A DNA stretch of 5,424 nucleotides, from positions 1-5,424 of the forward strand of contig JAEYOT010000669.1 in the NCBI GenBank assembly GCA_023411445.1. Direction: 5' to 3'. Under the pieces are notes generated by a model that saw only the letters and a program-made list of their open reading frames with translations, had not been told where the DNA came from and did no database searches. The DNA comes from Pseudomonadota bacterium (lineage in GTDB: Bacteria > Myxococcota_A > Polyangia > Polyangiales > Polyangiaceae). Each line of letters begins with the position of its first letter. The stretch's first letter is position 1. This document shows, in pieces, positions 1 to 5,424 of this stretch. The translations under genes were made by a program, and so were the position numbers.

Positions 1-1
1 G

Positions 2-1054
2 CGCTGGATGGACCCACGCGGCCCTGGCCTGAGCCGGAGCGGCGGCGCAGGGCCTTCCGACCACAAGGCCATCACGTTGATGCACCAGACCGTGATGGTG
101 CCGATCTTGAATCACGCCTCGGGCCTCTCGCCGTACGTGGCCGAGGTGCGCGCTGACGGCGCGAGCGCGCTCTTGCTGCGCGGTGGTCGGCCCATCGCTG
201 AAATCGCCTTCCCGCGCCAGCCGAAGTTCTACGGCCTCTCCACGGCGGCGGGCGTGCCGTACTGGAAGATCGCGACCTTGCACGGCGCGGACGTGCTGGC
301 GACGACCGTGCTGCAAACCTGCACCCGCTACGGGCATCGCGAGACGGCGTGCCAGTTCTGCGCCATCGGGCAGTCCCTGGCTGCCAAGTCCACCATCCCC
401 GAGAAGACGCCGGAGCAGCTGGCGGAGGTGGCGCGCGCAGCAGTAGCGCTCGATCAAGTGAAGCACGCGGTGCTCACGACCGGCACGCCGCGGACGCCTG
501 ATCGAGGCGCGGCGATTCTGGCCGGCTGCGCGCGCGCCATCAAAGCCGCCGTGGACCTGCCGGTGCAGGCACAGTGCGAGCCGCCGGACGACTTTGGCTG
601 GTTCGAGCGGCTGCGCGAGGCCGGCGTGGATAGCTTGGGCCTGCACCTCGAGGCGGTGTCCGAGCGGGTACGCCGGCGCATCATGCCGGGCAAGGCCGAG
701 GTGCCGGTCAGCGTGTACCTGCAGGCGTTCAGCGCGGCGACGCAGGTGTTCGGGCGCGGTCAGGTGTCGACCTACATCTTGGCCGGGCTCGGCGACACCC
801 AGGCCGAGATTTTGGCGATGTGCGAGCGCCTGATCGGGCTCGGGGTGTACCCGTTCGTCGTGCCGTTCGTGCCTATCGCGGGCACGGCGTTGGAGCACGA
901 GCCGACGCCGGAGCCTCGCTTCATGCGCGAGCTGCTGGATGAGGTGGCGGCGCTGCTACGACGCAGCAGCTTGAGCAGCTCGGACATCAAGGCCGGGTGC
1001 GGGCGCTGCGGCGCCTGCTCCACGCTGCGGGCAAGGGAGGCGGCGCATGCTTGA
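2..1054 (+). CDS. Radical SAM protein, MSMEG_0568 family (5' end probably outside window)
   Basis: Likely a [4Fe-4S] radical SAM enzyme of the nitrilase-linked MSMEG_0568/sll0785-type family; its substrate is unknown. Numbered from the ATG at position 8 (348 residues), the cluster-binding cysteines appear to be C105, C115 and C118 within LQTCTRYGHRETACQFCAIG, a CX9CX2C spacing rather than the usual CX3CX2C. Barrel-like strands follow at TTGTP (157-161), QAQCEPP (187-193), LGLHLEA (210-216) and TYILAGLGDT (255-264). A second cysteine group, C331, C334 and C337 (CX2CX2C), sits near the C-terminus and could hold an auxiliary cluster. The conserved SGGAGPSDHK block lies only about ten residues after this ATG, whereas I recall family members having a longer N-terminus. 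The frame is open to the left edge, so the true start is probably upstream. It overlaps the next gene by 8 bases. Family assignment is strong; function is inferred. Confidence 0.9.
   Translation, partial: RWMDPRGPGLSRSGGAGPSDHKAITLMHQTVMVPILNHASGLSPYVAEVRADGASALLLRGGRPIAEIAFPRQPKFYGLSTAAGVPYWKIATLHGADVLATTVLQTCTRYGHRETACQFCAIGQSLAAKSTIPEKTPEQLAEVARAAVALDQVKHAVLTTGTPRTPDRGAAILAGCARAIKAAVDLPVQAQCEPPDDFGWFERLREAGVDSLGLHLEAVSERVRRRIMPGKAEVPVSVYLQAFSAATQVFGRGQVSTYILAGLGDTQAEILAMCERLIGLGVYPFVVPFVPIAGTALEHEPTPEPRFMRELLDEVAALLRRSSLSSSDIKAGCGRCGACSTLRAREAAHA
1035..1040 (+). promoter_or_regulatory. Ribosome binding site for the acetyltransferase gene
   Basis: GGGAGG lies six bases before the ATG at 1047, inside the last codons of the radical SAM gene. 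It supports the overlapping start over the alternative ATG at 1092, which has a weaker GGAG at 1084-1087 with only four bases of spacing. Confidence 0.6.
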
Positions 1055-1598
1055 CGCGATCCATCCTTGGGGCGGCCGCATCCGGAGCACCATGAGCTCG
1101 CAGATCGTGGCGGAGGTGGCGAGCGAGGCCTGGCAACTCTCCGGCTACTGGGCGCTGCGGTGGGCCATTTTTAGCGAAGAACAGGCGCTGTTTGCCGGTT
1201 CGGACCGCGATGAGCACGACCAGCACGCGCTGCCGATCGTGGCGCAAAGTCAAATCGCGGGCATGGCCGACCAGGTGGTAGGCGTGGTGCGCATCTACCG
1301 CAGCGAGCCGGCGACGTGGTTCGGTGGCAGGCTCGGTGTGCACCGAGACTACCGGCGCTTTGGCGCGGTGGGGACCTCACTCATCTCTTGCGCGGTTTCG
1401 ACGGCGCACGCGCTCGGCTGTCAGCGCTTCCTGGCTACGGTGCAGCAAGGCAACGTGCGCTACTTCGAGCGGCACCACTTCAAGGCGCTCAGCGAGGTGA
1501 CGGTGCAGGGTCATCCGCACGCATTGATGCAAGCGGACTTGCGCGCCTACCCGCCGTGCCCGCGCGGCGAGCGGTTCGTGCAGACGAGGGTTGCGTGA
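1047..1598 (+). CDS. GNAT family N-acetyltransferase, MSMEG_0567 family
   Basis: A 183-residue GCN5-related N-acetyltransferase, expected to transfer an acyl group from acyl-CoA to an amine; the acceptor is unknown. Visible marks are YWALRWAIFSEEQALF (34-49), the acidic SDRDEHD block (52-58), VVGVVRIY (77-84), and the acetyl-CoA loop region GRLGVHRDYRRFGAVGTSL (94-112) with its RRFGAVG turn. Next come the helix SCAVSTAHALGC and the strand QRFLATVQQGNVRYFERHHF (126-145), where the asparagine and the YFER pair are typical of the GNAT motif B region. The order and wording match the acetyltransferase of the MSMEG_0568-linked cluster. The start at 1047 is chosen for its ribosome binding site and its 8-base overlap with the upstream gene. 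M16 at 1092 is a credible alternative, since the first 15 residues show no recognisable motif. The stop overlaps the next gene's GTG. Confidence 0.9.
   Translation: MLDAIHPWGGRIRSTMSSQIVAEVASEAWQLSGYWALRWAIFSEEQALFAGSDRDEHDQHALPIVAQSQIAGMADQVVGVVRIYRSEPATWFGGRLGVHRDYRRFGAVGTSLISCAVSTAHALGCQRFLATVQQGNVRYFERHHFKALSEVTVQGHPHALMQADLRAYPPCPRGERFVQTRVA
1586..1590 (+). promoter_or_regulatory. Ribosome binding site deciding the GTG start of the AIR-synthase-like gene
   Basis: GAGGG sits four bases before the GTG at 1595, which overlaps the acetyltransferase stop as GTGA. It favours this start over in-frame codons far upstream, which would run through most of the acetyltransferase gene. Confidence 0.5.
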
Positions 1599-2584
1599 AG
1601 GTCGCGCCGGACGAGCTCCGCCCGCTGGTAGCGGCGCTTACCGCCCGCGCCGAGCTGGACCTCAAGCGCGACATCCAGCTACCGGCGCGCATGCTCGGTG
1701 GGCGAGGTCAGAGCGCGTGGTTTCCGTCGCGCGAGCCGATCCTGAACGGCGACGACACGGCGGCCCTGCCGGCGGACGGCGGCTACGTGCTGCTCGCCGC
1801 GGAGGGGATCCGGCCGGAGCTCGTGGCGCGCGACCCCTGGTTTGCCGGCTTTTGCTCGTTGATGGTGAACTTCGGCGACATCGCCGCGATGGGGGGCCGG
1901 CCTTGGGCGGTGGTGGACGTGCTCTTCTTGGGTGGCGGTGAGAACGAGCGGGTGCTGGAGGGGATGCGCGACGCCAGCGAGCTGTTCGGGGTACCGATCG
2001 TCGGCGGCCACACCACGCGCGTGGACGGACCCACGGCGCTGTCGGTGGCGGTGGTGGGCAAGGCGCGGCGCTTGATCTCCAGCCACGCGGCGCGCCCTGG
2101 GCAGACGCTGCTCGTCGCCGCTGATCTGCGCGGGAGCTTTCGCGGCAGCGGCGCCTTCAACGCCGCGACTACTGCGTCCGCTCAGCAGCTGCGCGCCAAT
2201 TTGGCGGTGCTGCCAGAGCTGGCCGAAGCTGGCCTGGTTGGAGCCGGTAAGGACATCAGCATGGCCGGTGTGTGCGGCACGCTGGCGATGCTGTTGGAGA
2301 CGTCGGGGGTTGGCGCCACGTTGGCGCTGGATGCGATCCCGGCGCCGGCTGGTGTCGAGCCGCTGCGCTGGCTCACGTGTTTCCCCAGCTTCGGCTTCGT
2401 GCTGGCGGTCGATGACGCGGCGGTGGCGGCCGTGTGCGCGCGCTTCGACGCGGTCGGGGTGGCGTGCGCCGCCGCCGGCCGCGTCGACGAGAGCCGCCGG
2501 CTCCAGCTCTCGGTCGGCTCCGAGCAGCAGCTTTACCTGGATCTTTCGGCTGCCGCGTTGACGGGCTTTGGAGCGAGCTCATGA
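1595..2584 (+). CDS. AIR-synthase-related protein, sll0787 family (PurM/ThiL/HypE superfamily)
   Basis: A 329-residue protein with the two-domain architecture of the PurM superfamily, whose members use ATP to activate or phosphorylate a substrate; the substrate here is unknown. The N-terminal domain carries NGDDTA (51-56), the usual metal/ATP-binding acidic motif, then VNFGDIAAMGGRP (91-103), close to the VN-x-x-DIAAMG signature of ThiL-like proteins, and VGGHT (137-141). The C-terminal domain has GAGKDISMAGVCGTLAMLLE (216-235), the second superfamily motif, followed by a FPSFGFVLAV strand (263-272). The GTG start is chosen because it gives a normal family N-terminus and a GTGA overlap with the preceding stop; the frame is open further upstream, but that would overlap the acetyltransferase and has no family-like residues. 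The stop overlaps the glycosyltransferase start as ATGA. In other clusters of this type the homologue also follows the acetyltransferase. Confidence 0.9.
   Translation: MKVAPDELRPLVAALTARAELDLKRDIQLPARMLGGRGQSAWFPSREPILNGDDTAALPADGGYVLLAAEGIRPELVARDPWFAGFCSLMVNFGDIAAMGGRPWAVVDVLFLGGGENERVLEGMRDASELFGVPIVGGHTTRVDGPTALSVAVVGKARRLISSHAARPGQTLLVAADLRGSFRGSGAFNAATTASAQQLRANLAVLPELAEAGLVGAGKDISMAGVCGTLAMLLETSGVGATLALDAIPAPAGVEPLRWLTCFPSFGFVLAVDDAAVAAVCARFDAVGVACAAAGRVDESRRLQLSVGSEQQLYLDLSAAALTGFGASS
2570..2573 (+). promoter_or_regulatory. Ribosome binding site for the glycosyltransferase gene
   Basis: GGAG lies seven bases before the ATG at 2581 and within the last codons of the preceding gene. 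It supports the ATGA overlap start rather than an upstream in-frame start at 2434, which would lie inside the AIR-synthase-like gene. Confidence 0.5.
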
Positions 2585-3765
2585 CCGCCATCGGCATTTT
2601 CACGTACTCCACGCGCCCGCGCGGCAGTGTCGTGCACGCTTGCGCGCTAGCCGATGCGCTCACGGCGCGCGGTCACGACGTCACGCTCTATGCGTTGTCC
2701 AAGCAGGGCGATCGGCTCTTTCGCGACGTGCGCTGTCCGGTGGTGCTGTTTCGAGCCGAGGCGGCGCCAGCCGACCCTGATGCGTTGATTCGACAGCGCA
2801 TCGCTGAGGTCGTGCAGGGCTTGCGCAGCGCGCGGCCGCGCCACGACGTGTACCACGCCGAGGATTGCCTGGTGGCGAGCGGCTTGTTGGAGGTGCGGCG
2901 CGAGCTATGCTTGTCGCGGGTGGTGCGGACGCTGCATCACCTGGAGCACTACGCGAGCCCGTACCTGCGTGCGTGTCAGACTCGCTCGGTGCTCGAAGCC
3001 GATCAGGTGGTGTGCGTGAGCCGGGTCAGCCAGCGCGACGTGCTGCACGCGCTCGGGCGGAGCTGCCCGATCGTCGGCAACGGGGTGGACCTGGCGCGCT
3101 TCCTCGAGCGCCGCCCGGAGCTGGGTCGCGAGCTCAGGCAGCGCATCGGCGGCGCCGAGGGCGATCCGATCGTGCTCAGCGTGGGTGGGGTGGAGCCCCG
3201 GAAAAATAGCCTGATTGCGCTGTTCGGGCTGGCAGACGTGCTGGAGCGGCAGCCACGTGCTCGCTGGGTGATCGCAGGCGGAGCCAGCATCTGGGAGCAC
3301 GATCATTACCGCGCCCAGTTTCGTCGTGAGCTGGGCGCGCTGCCGCCTTCCGTGCGCGAGCGCGTGATCGAGCTGGGTCCGGTGGGGGAGGATGAGTTGA
3401 CGGAGCTGTACGGCATGGCACGGGTGCTGCTCTGCGCCTCGCTGCAGGAGGGCTTCGGCTTGTGCGTGCTGGAGGCGCTGGCGGCGGGGTGTCCGGTCGT
3501 GGTGTCGCGTGGAGAGCCCTTCACGGAGTACCTGGACGAGAGCTGCGGGAGTTTCGTCTCTCCAGAGTCACCTACGCAGATCGCGGGCGCGGTGTTGGAG
3601 CTGCTCGAGTGCGAGGCGCTCCGGGCGGCGCGCAGGCAAGCCGGCCTCTTGCGCGCGTCCCGACATAGTTGGGCGAGCGTTGCCCAGCAGCACGAAGCTT
3701 TGTACGCGGAGCCCACGACGGGCATTGCGCGAGCCTTGGCTCGCCAGGAGCAGATTCATGCCTGA
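2581..3765 (+). CDS. Glycosyltransferase, GT4-like, MSMEG_0565 family
   Basis: A 394-residue GT-B fold glycosyltransferase, probably cytoplasmic and retaining, using a nucleotide sugar; donor and acceptor are unknown. The N-terminal domain begins with a Rossmann strand (IGIFTYS, 4-10) and a short glycine loop ([21 protein letters not shown], 14-34). The first half ends near [12 protein letters not shown] (143-154) and IVGNGVD (164-170). The nucleotide-sugar domain shows [12 protein letters not shown] (198-209), WVIAGG (229-234), and the EX7E motif E290 to E298 within [19 protein letters not shown]. No signal peptide or membrane span is seen. Its place between the AIR-synthase-like gene and the MSMEG_0570/0569 frame fits the MSMEG_0565 subfamily, which occurs in some but, as I recall, not all clusters of this type. 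It implies that the pathway product or an intermediate may be glycosylated. The start overlaps the previous stop by 4 bases and the end overlaps the next start by 8. Confidence 0.9.
   Translation: MTAIGIFTYSTRPRGSVVHACALADALTARGHDVTLYALSKQGDRLFRDVRCPVVLFRAEAAPADPDALIRQRIAEVVQGLRSARPRHDVYHAEDCLVASGLLEVRRELCLSRVVRTLHHLEHYASPYLRACQTRSVLEADQVVCVSRVSQRDVLHALGRSCPIVGNGVDLARFLERRPELGRELRQRIGGAEGDPIVLSVGGVEPRKNSLIALFGLADVLERQPRARWVIAGGASIWEHDHYRAQFRRELGALPPSVRERVIELGPVGEDELTELYGMARVLLCASLQEGFGLCVLEALAAGCPVVVSRGEPFTEYLDESCGSFVSPESPTQIAGAVLELLECEALRAARRQAGLLRASRHSWASVAQQHEALYAEPTTGIARALARQEQIHA
3746..3750 (+). promoter_or_regulatory. Ribosome binding site for the fused oxidoreductase gene
   Basis: AGGAG, the best-matching site in the operon, lies seven bases before the ATG at 3758. 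It fixes this start over the earlier in-frame ATG at 3509, which would lie deep inside the glycosyltransferase gene. Confidence 0.6.
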
Positions 3766-5332
3766 GATGCACTTCCGTGTCAGGTGGCCGAGCGGCCACG
3801 AGGAAGAGTGCTATTCGCCCTCGTACGTGATCGAGGAGCACCTGAGCGTCGGCGAAAGCTACCCGGTGCCGGAGTTCGTAGCGCGCGTCGGGAGCGCGCT
3901 GCGTATCGCTTCGGAGCGGGTTTTTGCGCGCTATGGCTTCGAGTGCAGCTCGGCGCTGGACCAGCTGCGCGCGGTGGAGGAGACAGCCGAGGCCCTTCCA
4001 GCTCAGGAGCGCGCCGGCTGGGTGACCGTGCTCGCCTTCACCAAGCACGCGCCTCGCGACGCGCGAGCCAAGCCGGAGCACCACCGAGTGGTCGTGATTG
4101 GCGGCGGCCAAGCCGGTCTCTCCGTCAGCTACCTGCTCAAGCAGCGCGGCGTCGAGCACGTGGTGCTGGAGGCCAAGCGCATCGCCAACGCCTGGCGCAG
4201 CGAGCGCTGGGATTCCTTCTGCTTGGTGACACCGAACTGGCAGTGCCGCCTGCCCGGACATCACTATGGCGGCGACGATCCGCAAGGCTTCATGGGGCGA
4301 GACGAGATCGTGCGCTACGTGGAGAGCTACGCGGAGCGCTTTCAGCTGCCGGTGCGTGAGGGAGTCAAGGTCGAGTCGGTGAAGCGCGCGGAGTCCGGGG
4401 CGGGCTTCGAGGTCCGCACCAGCAGCGGCCGCATGACCACCGAGCACGTGGTGGTGGCGACCGGGGGCTATCACGGTCCGCGTGTACCCAGCTTCGCGAG
4501 CGAGCTGGGCGACGTGCGCCAGCTCCACTCGTCGGAGTACCGCAACGCGGCGGAGCTACCGGCGGGTGCCGTGCTGGTCGTCGGCACGGGGCAGTCAGGC
4601 TGCCAAATCGCCGAGGATTTGCAGCTCGAGGGGCGGCGCGTGCACCTCGCGGTCGGCAGCGCGCCGCGCTGTGCCAGGCGGCACCGCGGGCGGGACGTCG
4701 TCGAGTGGCTGGAGGAGATGGGACACTACGACATCCCGATCCACGAGCAGAAGGAACCGGAGGAGCTGCGCGAGCGCGCCAACCACTACGTGACCGGGCG
4801 CGCGGGGGGGCACGACCTCGATTTGCGGCGCTTCGCGCTGGAAGGCATGAAGCTGTACGGGCCGGTGAGCGGTGCCAGCTCTGGCGTGCTCAGCTTTGAG
4901 CCAAAGCTCAAGCAGCACCTGGACCACGCCGATGACGTGTACCGCAGCATCAACCGCAGCATCGACGCGTACATCGAGCGACGGGGCCTCCGCATCCCGC
5001 CCGAGCCGGAGTACAGCCCGGTTTGGGAGCCGACGGAGGAGCCGGCTACGCTCTCACTCCGGGAAGCGGGCATCACGAGCGTGATCTGGGCAACGGGGTT
5101 TGCTACCAACTTCGGCTGGCTCGAGCTGCCGGTCTTCGATCGCAACGGCAAGCCGCAGCACCGCCGCGGCGTGACGGACGTGCCGGGCGTCTACTTCATC
5201 GGCTTGCCCTGGCTCTACACGTGGGGCTCCGGGCGCTTTTCCAGTGTCGGCGCGGATGCGCTGCACTTGGTCGAGCAGATCGCGCCGCCCGAGCAAACTG
5301 CCCGGCCGGCGCCCGTCGCCGTGGCGCCCTGA
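3758..5332 (+). CDS. Fusion: MSMEG_0570 family protein + MSMEG_0569 family flavin-dependent oxidoreductase
   Basis: A 524-residue frame that unites two cluster proteins. Residues 1-94 ([20 protein letters not shown] start, ending VTVLAF) match the small MSMEG_0570 family, whose role is unknown. A linker of about 16 charged residues (95-110) leads to a flavoprotein with FAD-binding [10 protein letters not shown] (111-120), an ATGG motif (234-237), a second Rossmann motif VVGTGQSG (274-281) likely for NAD(P)H, ATGF (445-448), and a closing FAD-contact region [24 protein letters not shown] (478-501). The flavoprotein resembles the FMO/CzcO-like monooxygenase group. The conserved [18 protein letters not shown] block (146-163) is the mark I use for the MSMEG_0569 subfamily. 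The usual arrangement, as I recall it, is two separate genes. No stop or frameshift lies in between. An internal start at GTG 4088 with GGAG at 4075-4078 could still yield a free 414-residue flavoprotein. Substrate unknown. Confidence 0.9.
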   Translation: MPEMHFRVRWPSGHEEECYSPSYVIEEHLSVGESYPVPEFVARVGSALRIASERVFARYGFECSSALDQLRAVEETAEALPAQERAGWVTVLAFTKHAPRDARAKPEHHRVVVIGGGQAGLSVSYLLKQRGVEHVVLEAKRIANAWRSERWDSFCLVTPNWQCRLPGHHYGGDDPQGFMGRDEIVRYVESYAERFQLPVREGVKVESVKRAESGAGFEVRTSSGRMTTEHVVVATGGYHGPRVPSFASELGDVRQLHSSEYRNAAELPAGAVLVVGTGQSGCQIAEDLQLEGRRVHLAVGSAPRCARRHRGRDVVEWLEEMGHYDIPIHEQKEPEELRERANHYVTGRAGGHDLDLRRFALEGMKLYGPVSGASSGVLSFEPKLKQHLDHADDVYRSINRSIDAYIERRGLRIPPEPEYSPVWEPTEEPATLSLREAGITSVIWATGFATNFGWLELPVFDRNGKPQHRRGVTDVPGVYFIGLPWLYTWGSGRFSSVGADALHLVEQIAPPEQTARPAPVAVAP

Positions 5333-5337
5333 GAAGC

Positions 5338-5424
5338 TCAGCTCACGCGTCGGCGTCGGTGTAGGGCGGCCAGCGCGAGCGCGCTCGCGAGCAGCGCCGG
5401 CCAGCCGTAGCCGCCGCGGGGCAC
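5338..5424 (-). CDS. C-terminal end of a convergent gene with a MYXO-CTERM-like tail (partial)
   Basis: Reading the minus strand from the right edge gives 28 residues before a TGA at 5340-5338, ending GWPALLASALALAALHRRRRVS. The pattern is a glycine-containing stretch (PRGGYG), a hydrophobic helix of about 14 residues, then four arginines and the stop. That is the layout of C-terminal sorting signals of the MYXO-CTERM type, which anchor or process exported proteins in myxobacteria. The body of the protein lies outside the window, so its function cannot be stated, and the cysteine that often precedes the helix in this signal is not in view. The stop is only five bases from the end of the plus-strand operon. 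An alternative is a plain C-terminal membrane anchor, or no gene at all, as 28 codons are little evidence. Confidence 0.5.
   Translation of the reverse strand: MPRGGYGWPALLASALALAALHRRRRVS

Noticed and set aside
1316..1594. Upstream extension of the AIR-synthase-like frame to an ATG at 1316.
   Set aside because: It would overlap most of the acetyltransferase gene and its translation is low-complexity Arg/Ala sequence; the GTG at 1595 has a ribosome binding site and a family-like N-terminus.
2434..2580. Upstream extension of the glycosyltransferase frame.
   Set aside because: It lies inside the AIR-synthase-like gene; the ATG at 2581 starts directly at the first Rossmann strand and has a ribosome binding site.
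3509..3757. Upstream extension of the fused oxidoreductase frame.
   Set aside because: It runs through the glycosyltransferase C-terminus and is Arg/Ser-rich; the ATG at 3758 gives the typical MSMEG_0570 family start and has AGGAG before it.
3572..4528. A 318-codon open frame on the minus strand across the glycosyltransferase/oxidoreductase junction.
   Set aside because: It is antisense to two strongly recognised proteins, is rich in Arg, Ala and His as expected from GC-rich shadow frames, and shows no family motif.
4804..4810. A run of seven G as a possible frameshift or phase-variable site.
   Set aside because: The oxidoreductase frame continues with recognisable sequence on both sides, and one such run is unremarkable at this GC content.
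5329..5341. The CTGAG-AAG-CTCAG inverted repeat as an intrinsic terminator.
   Set aside because: The stem is only 5 bp with no T-run on either side, so it is better explained by two facing stop codons.

Overview
The window is very GC-rich bacterial DNA carrying one compact plus-strand operon that nearly fills it, followed by the 3' end of a convergent minus-strand gene. The five plus-strand genes match, by recalled family consensus, the conserved cluster named after Mycobacterium MSMEG_0565-0572 and Synechocystis sll0783-sll0787. It is also known as the Nit1C (nitrilase) cluster and has been linked to cyanide assimilation in Pseudomonas and to nitrogen-starvation responses in cyanobacteria.

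Layout: (1) a radical SAM protein of the MSMEG_0568 family, probably continuing off the left edge; (2) a GNAT N-acetyltransferase of the MSMEG_0567 family; (3) an AIR-synthase-like (PurM/ThiL/HypE superfamily) protein of the sll0787 family, starting at GTG; (4) a GT4-type glycosyltransferase of the MSMEG_0565 family; (5) a single 524-residue reading frame that joins the small MSMEG_0570 family protein to the MSMEG_0569 family flavin-dependent oxidoreductase. Every junction is an overlap of start and stop codons (8, 4, 4 and 8 bases), so the genes are almost certainly co-transcribed and translationally coupled. The cluster's usual nitrilase and MSMEG_0572/sll0783-type gene are not in the window and most likely lie just upstream, as does the promoter.

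Together the genes look like a small-molecule pathway: radical chemistry, ATP-dependent activation, N-acylation, glycosyl transfer and flavin oxidation. The chemical product cannot be read from the sequence. The most unusual point is the MSMEG_0570-MSMEG_0569 fusion.

At the right edge the minus strand encodes a short C-terminal tail: glycine-containing stretch, hydrophobic helix, four arginines, stop. This resembles the MYXO-CTERM sorting signal. With the high GC content it suggests a myxobacterium-like host (Myxococcota), but this is an inference from a 28-residue fragment. No RNA genes, mobile elements, CRISPR arrays or long repeats were seen.
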